Source of the DNA: Gnetum montanum
Lineage: Eukaryota; Streptophyta; Gnetopsida; Gnetales; Gnetaceae
Direction of reading: 5' to 3'
NCBI GenBank assembly: GCA_015680685.1
Contig: MNCI01003893.1
Location: 351,340-415,339, forward strand
Length of the DNA stretch: 64,000 bases
Positions 41,936 through 52,485 of this stretch are shown piece after piece. The translations under genes and the position numbers were made by a program. The first letter of the stretch is position 1. The number at the start of each line of letters is the position of its first letter. The notes under the pieces are model-generated. The model made no database searches and was not told the origin of the DNA. It saw only the letters and a list, made by a program, of their open reading frames with translations.

Positions 41936-43430
41936 AACAAGGGTTTGAAATTATTATGGTGTTCATATCAATTCTTAATAGTTNTTTTCAAAAAGGAACC
42001 CCTTATGTATTATAACTTTTAATTAATTATGACTTTCTATCATTTTCCTTACTTATTATGGCCTAAAATAGTTGATATGATCTATTAGGAGTATATCTAA
42101 ATATTTCTAGCCTTAGTTTGATTGATTAACTTTAAGGTTCTTATTATCTCATTGTACTTATCCTTAATAATATCTTCTAGCTCTTAGGAATTTGTAGCTC
42201 AAATTTTCAAATTTTTATCTACTTATATCACGTAATGCATCCCCCATGACTAAGTTGAGTACTTTGGGATCAACAGGATTAAAGAATTTTGGAAATTAGA
42301 GCTATAAGGACGAAGTTATGGCCTTGGGAAGCTAGTGTGCAAGAGGTTTGAAGAAAAAAATTGCAAAAAACTTCTATTGCTACAAATGAAAGAAATGAAA
42401 ATTTTCACTAACTCTTGCACATATATATACTACTTTTATATGTGTGACATCATAGATCAAACATTATAGGTGCCTACGACATCATAACTATGATGTTGCC
42501 ATTAAAAAGTTCAAATTTTTCCTTGATTTTTCTTGGAAAAAATAAGTCAAATGGAATTTCTGGAAGATGTAAAGCTTGTGTAGAGGATCATGGCCATGAG
42601 TGATGCATAGTTTTCAACAATTGAGCATTTAAGGTTCATGAAGAAGGAATCTTGAACAATGAAAGTTTATAGTATGGATAAGAAATGGATAATGAATTTA
42701 TGATGTATGAGTAGATTATTAGATGATATGTGAAGTTTATTAGATGTTTTGGAAGGCACAAGATGATGTGGAATTACTTGGAAAGTATGAAATACAAGAG
42801 TTATACAAGTGGATCCACCCCAAAGTAGGCTCCAGCTCTTAGTGCCCTTGTATAACCACACCTAAAAGTGTCCTTGGGCACTCAAGGAGTTGAATGCAAG
42901 ACATACTTGTTTAGAAAAATACACATGTTAGTATCGCTACATTGGAAAAATAATGCTATATTATATAAAATGACAAGTTATGATTAAATATAAAGTGAGG
43001 TGAGATGGACTGTAGAAAGGATTGCTGATATTGGGACATGAGGTATCTTAATATAGGCATAATGAATCCTTTTGTGTTATTAATGGCTAAGTTAATCATT
43101 AGCCCTTCTTTTCAAGATGCAAGCCAAGTGCAAACCATTTTCTAGTGACATGGCATTGTTTCATCTCTAAGAGTTACAATCATAAGACTACCACTGTTGC
43201 AAGGAGCATTACCACTTAGTGTATTGTCCAAGAGAGGATTTTATTCATTTCACTCTTTATTATTATTATTATTTAGATTCTTGAGAAGCTACCTACCTTC
43301 AAGCATGGGTAACATGTCTTTCCAGTGGAACCCTCAAAAATTTTTCTATGCATGAAGTTTATTTTTAACTATGTTAAACTTACCATAAAACTACCTTTAG
43401 GCATGGGTAACATGTCTTTCCAGTGACATG
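41936..43430 (-). other. 3' noncoding region of AT8
   Basis: No gene is visible. It contains the purine tract PPT2 (42241-42253), the inverted-repeat structure (42800-42856) and two copies of a GCATGGGTAACATGTCTTTC block (about 43300 and 43400). An N at 41984 marks an unresolved base. Confidence 0.65.
42800..42856 (-). other. Conserved inverted-repeat structure (AT8 copy)
   Basis: The arms GTTATACAAG and CTTGTATAAC pair perfectly over 10 bp; one GC pair of AT9 has become AT on both sides. Confidence 0.75.
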
Positions 43431-43435
43431 GTAAG

Positions 43436-44293
43436 TGATGACCAACAGGTACCTGTTGCACCTAACCTTACAAATCACAAGCATTCACACATGATCTAGT
43501 CAAATTCCTTGGATGGGACTAGTGATGGCATCTCGAACATTATGTCTTGATCATAGTTTGCTATCTTCCCACTTGGAATAGTGTTAGCTTTGTCACATAT
43601 GATTTAGTCCAAAGTGAGGCATATGGTTTTTGATGTTGTTTTGGACTTATGCTACTCCTAACAATAATAAATAAATCAGTTATTTAAACTAATTGACAAT
43701 GAAAAGTAAAGTCTAAACTAGCCTACAAGTGATGAGTGTCCATTCCTAGCTTGTTGTACATGTCCTAAACCCATGTATCCACTACTAAGATTACCAAGTG
43801 CTATGCTATTGGGCGAACCAAATAATAATGTTATTTGGGTTACCATGCGAATACGTGTTTACGCTCGAAACTAGTCGTGCTCATTCCATCAATTCATTAA
43901 TATGCATGGAAAAGTAAATATTAACTAAGTACATAAAAAGTAAATTGCATGAAAAGTAAATCTAATATAAGTCAAAGTGTTGTAATGAATAAGAATCAAT
44001 CTTGATCTTATTATCGTTCATTAAATGTGTCTAAGTACATTGTCATACTTGAATAAGATGTCATACAACTGACTTAGATCCATACTATGGGCACTCACTA
44101 ACTATTCTCTAAGACTACGGAATAAAACTACAAGAGCTTGGTTACTCTATTAGAAAAAGAATGCCCAAACTATGCATCAAAGTGTTATATTTCTAGGCTA
44201 GCACGCATCCCACAATATTGAATATATGACATTGTATCTTGGACCTTGATATCGAATATCTAATATCGAAGCCAGACAAAATACACTTCATCA
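43436..44293 (-). repeat. 3' LTR of AT9
   Basis: 858 bp, TGATGACC to TTCATCA; partner of 62446-63312. The U3 palindrome is decayed here (CTTGATATCGAATATC followed by TAATATCGAAG). Confidence 0.85.
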
Positions 44294-44307
44294 TACCCCC
44301 ATGACTG
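44294..44307 (-). promoter_or_regulatory. Polypurine tract of AT9
   Basis: Sense CAGTCATGGGGGTA beside the LTR. Confidence 0.75.
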
Positions 44308-44352
44308 AATGAAAACTCATCCTCAAGTTAATAGCATAGGACTAAGCTTTCT

Positions 44353-44784
44353 TTACAAAAAATTGGGAATGATAGGATTATTGACTAACGCTAACTCCTG
44401 GTTGACTCTAAGTGCTGCATTACAAAATTTTATTTGAGTGGGTGCATTACAAAATGACAAAAATATTGGACAGATATTGAAGATTACAAAATTTGCAGAG
44501 GTCTTAAAAAATCCACTAAAGATAATTCTACTAGTTGTTACCAGTGGTGGAAGACTTTCAACCTTGATTGTTATGTTGATGCTTCTTTGGTTATGTAGAA
44601 CATTCTTAAAGGATGGATTGAAATTTCTTCTCATCATCCCATGGATCTAGCAAACATGCGATGCTTGAGTTGTTATCTTGTATGTGCTATGATTTGTCCA
44701 TTGGCATATCCTCCATTGTCCCTCTCTTGGCTTCATTTTCATGCTTGGCAAAAGACCTTCTTCATTAGGCTTTTCTTTTAGCAT
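44353..44784 (-). pseudogene. Small 3' ORF of AT9 (one internal stop)
   Basis: ATG at 44784-44782 follows GACTACAG|GTG. It opens MLKEKPNEEGLLPS and aligns in frame with the AT3 small ORF over about 110 codons. One stop separates the first third from the rest, which continues RRNFNPSFKN and ends INITIKVES-type sequence plus a hydrophobic stretch. Frame conservation between two old copies is suggestive but not proof of a protein. Confidence 0.35.
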
Positions 44785-44820
44785 CACCTGTAGTCACCAA
44801 AGGATCAACATTAGTCTTGG
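44785..44820 (-). promoter_or_regulatory. Splice acceptor-like site (AT9)
   Basis: Sense TTTGGTGACTACAG with the AG at 44789-44788, same place as in AT3. Confidence 0.45.
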
Positions 44821-45006
44821 TAAATATTCCTTAATAATTAACCCATTTCTATTTATCCTAAGCACAAGGTGATGATAGCATACTATGGCCAAGGCTATGA
44901 GGTAACTAAAATCATCAAGCTATTCACATTATTTTTATTAATTACTTCTAGTTACCATGATGTTTGAAAATAGGATGTTAGAAAAATTTCAAAGTGGGCA
45001 TCCCTA

Positions 45007-45020
45007 GCCCCCATGACTAA
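45007..45020 (-). other. Purine tract PPT2 (AT9)
   Basis: Sense TTAGTCATGGGGGC, 0.7 kb before the LTR. Confidence 0.5.
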
Positions 45021-45238
45021 TAAGCATAACTTTGGAAGCACACAAGTTTTCAAATAATTGAAACCAAAGGTCTGATTCAAAAGATGGCCAAGAAGTATTA
45101 ATGGATATGGAAATAGAAAAGTGGAAAAAATTAATGAAATGGATGAGAAGTAGTCCCAAAATCATGCATAAATTTAAAGAAACTATCACTAATGTTATGG
45201 AAGATGTGAAGGTTAATTCAAAGCCATGATCAAAAAAA

Positions 45239-45294
45239 GTTATGCAAGTAGGTCTTTCCCAAAGTAGGCTCTTGCCATAATGCCCTTGCATAAC
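45239..45294 (-). other. Conserved inverted-repeat structure (AT9 copy)
   Basis: The arms GTTATGCAAG and CTTGCATAAC are a perfect 10-bp inverted repeat around 36 bp. Inside, in sense, GGCAAGAGCC and GGGAAAGACCT can each fold, giving a three-way junction. Confidence 0.8.
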
Positions 45295-45768
45295 CACTTC
45301 TATAGATGTTCATGGGCACCCAAGAAGTTAAATATAGACCATGCCTTTTTTCCAAACAACAAACAACTACCATGGTTGGGATGTTGCACTATACTACATA
45401 AAACCAAAAGGTTCATAATCCCATGCAGTAGTGAGGTAAATAATGGGATGAGAAGGGATTATAGAGATCAAGATGTAAGGTACTTAACCATGTCCGCAAT
45501 AGGTTATTGTAAAAAATATGATTAGAATGATTAGCATACCTATCCGTCTAAGTTCAAACATAGTCCATACCATGAACACTGACCTTGCATTGATATGTTC
45601 CATCCTGCCAACCACCATGAGTCTACAACCACCTCAAAGAACAATCATCACCCCAAAAAGAGAAGAAAAGAGAAGAAGGAAGGAAGAGCCTTAGTTAGAG
45701 GGGTGCCTTTAGGCATGGGTAACATGTCTTTCTAGCTCCATAACCAATGCTTATAGCTCATTATTGTG

Positions 45769-45906
45769 TCTAAGGGGTGTGTGTTGAATTCCCATTATTA
45801 TTATTTTTCTTTTTTTTCGATTTTTATTTTATTTTTTTCATTTTTTTATTTTATTTTTTTGGAATTCAAATTTTTTTGAAATGGGAACCACACCATGCAA
45901 AGACAT
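45769..45906 (-). repeat. GTGTG module (AT9)
   Basis: Plus strand CTAAGGGGTGTGTGTTGAAT, a T-rich core and ACCACACCATGCAAAGAC. Single unit. Confidence 0.65.
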
Positions 45907-46229
45907 AGCTTCCTATTTATTGGTTGGTAAAGGAGTGATGATACGTTCCTTGAGGAGTCATAAATCACATGAAGGAAGTCAATAAGAGAATCCAACAAAT
46001 CCCCTTGAGGTCACATCCTTACCATTCCCACTTGTTCATTTCTTCTTTATTCAAGGTACAATGATCATTGATTAATTTTAGTTTTGTGAAAAAAGAACCA
46101 AATTATTTCCATGAAAAAGACATTTTATTCATAGAACAAGAGGGATGCATGAAGTGGTTTCACTACGTTACACAATCATCTTGATAGCATAGCACAAGAA
46201 CCCAACCCATAGTGTTGACTTCTGCATCA

Positions 46230-46351
46230 TGACTGGAAATATTATTAATAGAAGCATAAAAAAAAATTCATAAAACATAAAGAAAATGACTCAAGAAGAG
46301 AGAAAAATATAAAGAAATAAACATATTAAGAATCAGAAATTTTTTAAAAAA
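46230..46351 (-). repeat. A-rich tract holding the AT10 insertion (AT9)
   Basis: The plus strand is A-rich (AAACATAAAG, AAATATAAAG) and continues at 59476-59515 beyond AT10. It matches the post-pol tract of AT6, AT7 and AT10. Confidence 0.55.
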
Positions 46352-46356
46352 ATAGG

Positions 46357-47291
46357 TGATGAGCGGCTAGGTACCCCTACGCCCAACCATACGAATCACA
46401 AGCATTCACGTGCGACTCGGTCAAAATCCGCAGACTGTAAGCACTTAACATACACCAGACTTCTAACCAGTGAAACCTTGGGTTAGAACGGTCATTGTCA
46501 TCCTAATCTCACTTGTGAAGCTCTATTTACGTTGGTTAAGTGAGACTAAGGCTAATGATTTTTATATCTTTTAATTATCTTTTTGGTGACTAATCATTTT
46601 GGAAAATAAGGATAAAATATTAATTAATCTAGAATTATCTTAATCTAAATCTTAACTATTCCTAACATAAGTATCCGGTCCCATCTTCTGAGCACGTTCT
46701 GAGCATTTCCTAACACTACTGGGTTACCAGACGTTAAGCATCACTGGGCTTACCAAGTGTTTGGATTACATTCGAGATGGTTGTACTTATGTCTTTAATG
46801 AAGTATGAATGAACAATAACGATTGAAATTATAATAATGAAAACATAAATAATCAACAAGTAACTAATAAAGTATCAACACGTAATTAATAAAGCATAAA
46901 CATTTTAAACTATTAAATGCATGAAACAACGAAGTCCAAATGCTGCAAGGTATGTTTGAATAGTTCGTCTTTATTGTCGTCACACCAATGGGCTCAGATA
47001 CATCAACACTCGAATAAAGATCCGATCACTTTTCTTACACCTGCTACGGGCACTTGAAAAATATTTTATCTCTTGCGGGAGCAAACTGCAAGAGCTTCGC
47101 TACAACTACTCAAAAATATGCCTAAATGAGGCGGAAGGCCCTCATATTGATAGATCTGGGAAAGGTGGCTATGTAAACGAGGCCACATCGATGTAGGGTG
47201 GCTACCTCGATGGGACCGCGTTGATGCGGCCACGTATACGCAGCCCCGTATACGCGGCCCAGTCGACGCATTGAATTTTGACACTTCATCA
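46357..47291 (-). repeat. 3' LTR of AT10
   Basis: 935 bp, TGATGAGCGG to TTCATCA. The U3 end is CpG-rich with repeated CGTATACGC and GTCGACGC words (about 47205-47275) instead of the GATATC palindromes of other families. TTTATTGTCGTCAC (sense GACAATAAA) marks the polyadenylation region near 46970. Confidence 0.9.
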
Positions 47292-47305
47292 TACCCCATG
47301 ACTGA
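47292..47305 (-). promoter_or_regulatory. Polypurine tract of AT10
   Basis: Sense CTCAGTCATGGGGTA next to the LTR; one G shorter than in relatives. Confidence 0.75.
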
Positions 47306-48671
47306 GCAAAAACTCGTCCTCAAGTTACTTTACAATTTGGAAGGTATGGATTCTTATTTGCAACACACATAACTTAACACATAAATGACACACACATAAC
47401 ACAACATAAATTTGACCAAGTGCCTGAGTTACAAAGGGGAACAATTTACAAAAATGGTAATGTTCAGAGACAAAATTGAATACTCCGTTGGTCCTGGAGC
47501 CTCTGCTATGTAGGATGATGCACAAAATTACTAGAGAAGATCCTGGGGGCGGTGGTTTTGATGATCCTTCTCTAGCCTCTGGCCCATGCGTTGGTGGCGA
47601 CACGGATGTCGAAAGTCCTGTGACAGCTGCAACTTCTGGAGGCAGCTAGAAAGCCTCCAAGAGAGCCCTCATTTTCTCTTCTTTACTTATGGGGTCGTTC
47701 ACGGTCCAGGCGGCTTCTCCAATGTGTGCTGGAACTGGAACTTCCCAAGGGAAAGGCAGCACTGGGATGAGTTCTTTGAAATTGACAAACCAGGCTACAA
47801 ACTACTTGCGTTCAATATCGAATGCTCGGATTGATGACTGTAGCTGCTGGTAGTCGTTCATTCTTTAGGCCAGGTCCTCCGTGATGGTACGTTGGCCTTC
47901 AAAGCTTATGCGAAGGACCTCGAGTTCTGCATTTGCTAAGCTTCTGTTTTGTTGCCTTGTGTGCCTGGAACTCACCCTCGTATAAGGAATACGAGGCGAC
48001 CACTTGTTTTTCTACCTCTAACCGCAGTCTCCCAGCTATGAGCATAGCCAAGTTTGCATATCAAAGGTTGGCAAATTCCATGTATTCTATCATTTCTTCA
48101 ATTTGTAGCTCCTTTAGGCGAATTTATGCTTTGTTGTAGGCATTCAACCCATTGAAGATGGAGTGCCATACATCGCCTCCCTCTCGGAGCTACTGGAGTG
48201 CTTTGTTCATCTTGGCTTTAGTGACCTGAATGTGCATCTCATTGATCTCCTTCTGCAATCCCACTTGGTCCCTGTAATGATTTTTGACTTTTTCAAATTT
48301 TAGGGCCTCGTTCTTCCAAGCGGTAATTTCGATTGTAGACTTCTGTCGCAATGCTCAAACCTCCTCCATTGACAGATTCCTATTTTCAGCTGCCAACCTT
48401 CTTATGTCTACGTTCACCCTGGCTAGCTCCTCCTGCTATTGGTGGATGAAATCCTTCATGTGTGTGTTCTCTACACCAACATTGAGCAGGTAATGAACTT
48501 CTATGGTCAGTTACACGTTCTCCTGGCGAACCTCCGCCAAGTCCTTCTCTAAGTGATACGCTCGGGCATCTGCTATGGACTTGTCTAGGATCGTCGTCTC
48601 CCTTACATCCTCAACAACCTAAAGTTTAAGCTAAAGTTGTTGAAAAGCTTCATCTCTGGTGATTTCATGAT

Positions 48672-48772
48672 CAAGGATGGCTAGATCAGCAAGCTGGGCT
48701 CTTAATTGGGCTACCTCAGTTNCAAGGATGGCTAGATCGGCAAGCTGGGCTCTTAATTGGGCTACCTCAGTT
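48672..48772. other. Unmerged assembly overlap around one N
   Basis: 48672-48721 and 48723-48772 are the same 50-bp sequence with one difference, joined by a single N (48722). This is the signature of contig ends placed side by side instead of merged. It adds 51 bp to ORF X. Confidence 0.85.
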
Positions 48773-48906
48773 GCCAAGAGTTGACAAGTGGCTTGAACAA
48801 CTTATAGTTGCCCTTCCAAGATAAATCTCTTGCCCCTTGCCGATAGTAGCTCCGACTGGGTTGCAGTGATGTTGTCCGGAAGGTCGAAGACATCTAGAAG
48901 CAGTTG

Positions 48907-49023
48907 CCCAGTTCCTACCAGTTAGTCCAACATTTCTTCATGTTGGGCTGCATCAATCTTGCTANCCCAGTTCCTACCAGTTAGTCCAACATTTCTTCAT
49001 GTTGGGCTGCATCAATCTTGCTA
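48907..49023. other. Second unmerged assembly overlap around one N
   Basis: 48907-48964 and 48966-49023 are identical 58-bp copies flanking N at 48965. It adds 59 bp and shifts the ORF X frame. Confidence 0.88.
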
Positions 49024-50492
49024 CATGAAGTTCCAGTAGACACTTGTACATCTTGTAGACCATGGATGTTTGGTACAGGTGCTGTCGGTGCATTGAGAAT
49101 AGTATCAATTGTGTCAGCAACCACTTCGGCTGCAACTTCTTGTCCCTGGTGCTACATCACCAGGACCGTCACCTCATCACCATCTTCCAAGCATACCAAA
49201 AAAGTAGCAGCATTCTCTGAGATTTTAGGGAACAACTGCTGTGTTGCAGTTGATACATCTCGGATGCTTGGATCTGTTCTGGGTGGAATTGATGCTCGAG
49301 CAGTGGAGAATATAGGACCTACCCTTTCAAGCAAGCTGACTGATTGAGCCACTTGCTCTAGGTGGCTCATAGTAGGGCGATAGACCGAAGTATCTTCTCC
49401 TCCACCAGTCCTACCAGATTACTTTTGCTGGCTCAAGAGCATTTCTCAGAGCTCACAGATGTATTCTACTATGTTTTGCAAGCCCAGTTGTGTTGTTTGC
49501 ACAAGTAGTGGAGTTGGTTGCTACTCTTCGTTTGTCTGTGTGGTGGCAGGAGTTTTGTCTTTCATCATCTCTTGCCATGAGGCAGTTGGGACGCGCCAGA
49601 TTATATCATTAGAGTATCGTGCTATCCCTACCCGTTTGCATAACTTTCGGATTAGGTAGGGAAAGGGGAGAGCTCATCTTCCACATTCGTTCTCAGCGAA
49701 CCTTTTTTCAATCTCCAGAAATAACAGTTGTGGAAGACTCATGGAAAATTTCCCACTCAAGGCAGCACACGCACGAGCGGAGAAGGCAGTGATTTTGCTT
49801 GATCTTATTGTTGGGTTCAAACGGTAAGATGTTATCTTGAATTATACTCTCTCCGTCGTGGTCAAGGATCTGAATTCCTTGCGCTCTACCCCATAGCACC
49901 ATTGGATCCATTGTGCCTTCACCTCTGGATCGGCCTACTTAGGAATTTTTGCCACATTTGCCCCAATTTCGGGTAACCCCAAAGCTTGCGCTATAGCTTC
50001 TGAAGAGTAAGAGACATAAATGTCTTTGATTCTTACTCTTGACCCTGGTTGCTGATTCGTCCAAAAGAGATAAGTTTCTCCTAAGTACCACTCACCACTA
50101 GTTGTGATGATTGGCCACATCGAAGAGCTCTATAATTGAAGTCTGACATCTTCTGGAGCGTTATTGAGGAATGGTCCAAAATTTAACTCTTGGAGAACCG
50201 TCCGTTGCACCTCACGTGGCGTGATAGCATCAAGCCAGGCTTGGGTCAGGGTGACCTCAAGCCACAATGCTATCACAGGAGTCTCATCCCTGAGCGATTG
50301 CTCCCCAGGAATCGCCTCTTTGGGAATCTGGAGAACAAATTCCACATCAGGTCGTTCGCAGAAGGGCCCAGTTGCATGGAAGCCCTCCACATACTCCGGC
50401 GGTTGCACACGTCATCCCCTTCCCGTGTGTGGGCGCTTGTCCCTTGGTTGTGACGGTCCTTCATCCCTTGGGTGCCTTGGTTTGGGTGCCGT

Positions 50493-50525
50493 CTACAATA
50501 AAACATAACTGTCTGTTAGACCGTT
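50493..50525 (-). promoter_or_regulatory. Splice branch point and acceptor before ORF X (AT10)
   Basis: Sense GTCTAACAGACAGTTATG, then TTTTATTGTAG, then the ORF X start. CTAAC lies about 25 nt before the AG. Confidence 0.6.
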
Positions 50526-50686
50526 CATAATTAGTTTAAGATGGCCCGTATATACTTTCTCAGTTTGACCAAGTTATGTTAATGGCACAGGCACACCGTT
50601 AAGTTTCCTGGAGCATTAAGTTAGGGGTTAGGGTAAAAGTTTTTGTAATTAACAAATTAAGTAATTAATTAATTAATTACACAAGG

Positions 50687-50711
50687 GCCCCCCCCCCCCC
50701 CCATGACTGAG
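50687..50711 (-). other. Purine tract PPT2 with expanded G run (AT10)
   Basis: Sense CTCAGTCATGG continues into an uninterrupted run of about 15 G. The other PPT2 copies have 5 G. Confidence 0.65.
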
Positions 50712-52485
50712 AGCATACCTTCGGGTGCGTAAAAAGGGCAAGGACAAGTTGATGTGGACACACGATGGACTATACGTGTGTTGGGAAGGATTAGGCAGAA
50801 AAAACGACAAAAGCTCCCATCAATTTGGACTTGAAATGATGAAAAATGAAGAAGTGCAGTGGGGTATATATAGGGGTTGGGCATGGTGTCGACAAGGCCG
50901 TGTATACGCAACACTATTCACCCATGGACCAGCGTTGATCAACCCAAAAAACACCCGAATTGAAAAATTTGAAAACCCAAATTGAGGCATTTGAAGCGTA
51001 GAAAAGGCCCGATAATGGCTAAGGACAGGAGAAAGGTAATTAAGCGCGAAAAAGAGACAAAATGGAGAACAGGATGGAAAAAGAACTCTACAAGGATGAA
51101 ATCGAATGATGGGACACGGAAACCAGTCAACCGAGAAGTCCAAAGGATGGGAGGCTTAACAAGCACAACCAAAAATATGCAGGTGGGTCCTCCCCATAGC
51201 AGGCAATAGCCTTTATAGCCCCTGCATACACTCAACACCAAGGTCCGTGGGACCTAGTGCTAATAAGTGGTGTCACCAGTTAAGACTCGAAACCAAGAGA
51301 ACCCACCAAGGCATAAGAGACCTACAGAAAACACGACGAACACACAAAACATAAAAATGGTAGTGAGGTGAGTACGGAGAGAAGTGGGAATGGAAGGAGA
51401 GGAGAGAATGGAAATTCTGAGTGTCGGCCACATGAAACCTCGTGTGAGAGCGTGGTTAAGTGACCTAGTAGAACCTTCCTGAGGATAGACCCAAAACCAT
51501 TTGCAAACAGTGACATCGCAGTAATAAATGAAGTTCCGACCATTCCCCAAGGAAACAAGAATGACCCCACAGAGAACCACCACTTCAAAAAACATGAGAA
51601 GAAGGAAGTGAAATGAGTCGAAGTTAGAGGGGACCAAGGAAGTCCCATAACTACAGTGTATGGCCCATGAGAGGTGGTCTAAGGGGTGTGCTTTGAATTC
51701 CCATCACGATTTATTTTTCTTTTATTTTGTGCTGGGAAACCACACCATGCAAAGACCCATGTGTGTTTGCATGCATTCGACCAAGGGGTGTGCTTCGAAT
51801 CCTCATTTTATTTATTTATTTATTTATTTATTTGCTTCTTTTTGTTCTTTTCTCTTTTTTTTGAAGTTTTTGAATTATTATTTTTAGTGAGGACCACACC
51901 ATGCAAGGTCGAACTGCCCAAAAGCTTCCATGGAGAGAGACTTGGAGTGGGAGGAAATCTATAAGGACACGCCGGCAACTCGGGGAACAGAACAGAACAA
52001 CGAGTAAAGCACTCCCCTTGAAGTCACACCCAATTCAAACCATTGGGTCATCCCTTAGTCTAATAACTACACAAGTCACGCATTGATTAAAATGTTTTTA
52101 AATGAAGGGGTTACATGTTCACGACACAAGGAAAACCATGGAATGGGGAATGGGTGGATGACATGGACTCACTGCTGAGTTTATGAAGTAAAAACGACAT
52201 AAAATCCAAGGACAACCATGCAACGACGAGAACCAAATAACTAGGAAGACTATTACAATACCCATCATAATGAAATCGACCACGCCAAAAAATATGACGA
52301 TAAAAAGTAAACCAAAAGAACACGAAAAATGGAAAACAAATAAGTGTAAAACGAAAAGCATAAAACAAAAAAGTGGAAAACAAAAGAAGTGTCAAACAAA
52401 AAGTTGGAAAAACAAAAAGGTGTAAAAAAAAAAATAACAAAATGGTGAGAGGTGTAGTGGGATGGATCAGCAGGGATGAGGGTCT
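50712..52485 (-). other. Noncoding tract between pol and ORF X (AT10)
   Basis: It is collinear with the whole 3' region of AT7 and AT6. It holds an A-rich tract on the plus strand (52320-52440), two GTGTG modules (51780-51910 and 51678-51757; the first has a TTTA microsatellite at about 51806-51832) and the inverted repeat (51176-51228). No credible coding frame is seen. Confidence 0.7.
51176..51228 (-). other. Conserved inverted-repeat structure (AT10 copy)
   Basis: The arms TATGCAGG and CCTGCATA pair perfectly over 8 bp; the second pair from the loop is GC instead of AT on both sides. AGGC and GCCT inside form the second helix and GGGG/CCC the third. Confidence 0.75.

Larger units (their letters stand above)
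47500..50492 (-). pseudogene. ORF X of AT10: tryptophan-rich domain plus long coiled coil
   Basis: The frame begins at 50492 after TATTGTAG; the start codon is ACG where AT1 and AT8 have ATG. Order: APKPRHPRDEGPSQ and KRPHTGRG (basic); YVEGFHATGPFCERPDVEFV; LNFGPFLNNAPEDVRLQL; MWPIITTSGEWYLGETYLFW and SYSSEAIAQALGLPEIG (50120-49935); LTTTERV; FSARACAALSGKFSMSLPQL; LPFPYLIRKLCKRVGI (about 49660-49610). After a linker comes SHLEQVAQSVSLLERVGPIF (49370), then a long heptad-like helix (LLATEVAQLRAQLADLAIL at about 48770, continuing past 48100) and a proline-rich tail near 47560. About ten stops and two assembly duplications interrupt it; the original was perhaps 900-1000 codons. The first domain resembles Pfam's 'putative plant transposon protein' as I remember it. 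Confidence 0.7.

Noticed and set aside
45239-45294. Inverted repeat considered as a tRNA, hammerhead ribozyme or MITE
   Set aside because: It lacks tRNA arms and the hammerhead core words CTGATGA and GAAA. Its flanks are collinear among elements, with no target repeat around it.
47500-50492. ORF X as a retroviral envelope
   Set aside because: I see no signal peptide, membrane anchor or cysteine pattern typical of a surface glycoprotein. The coiled coil and basic start suggest an internal protein.
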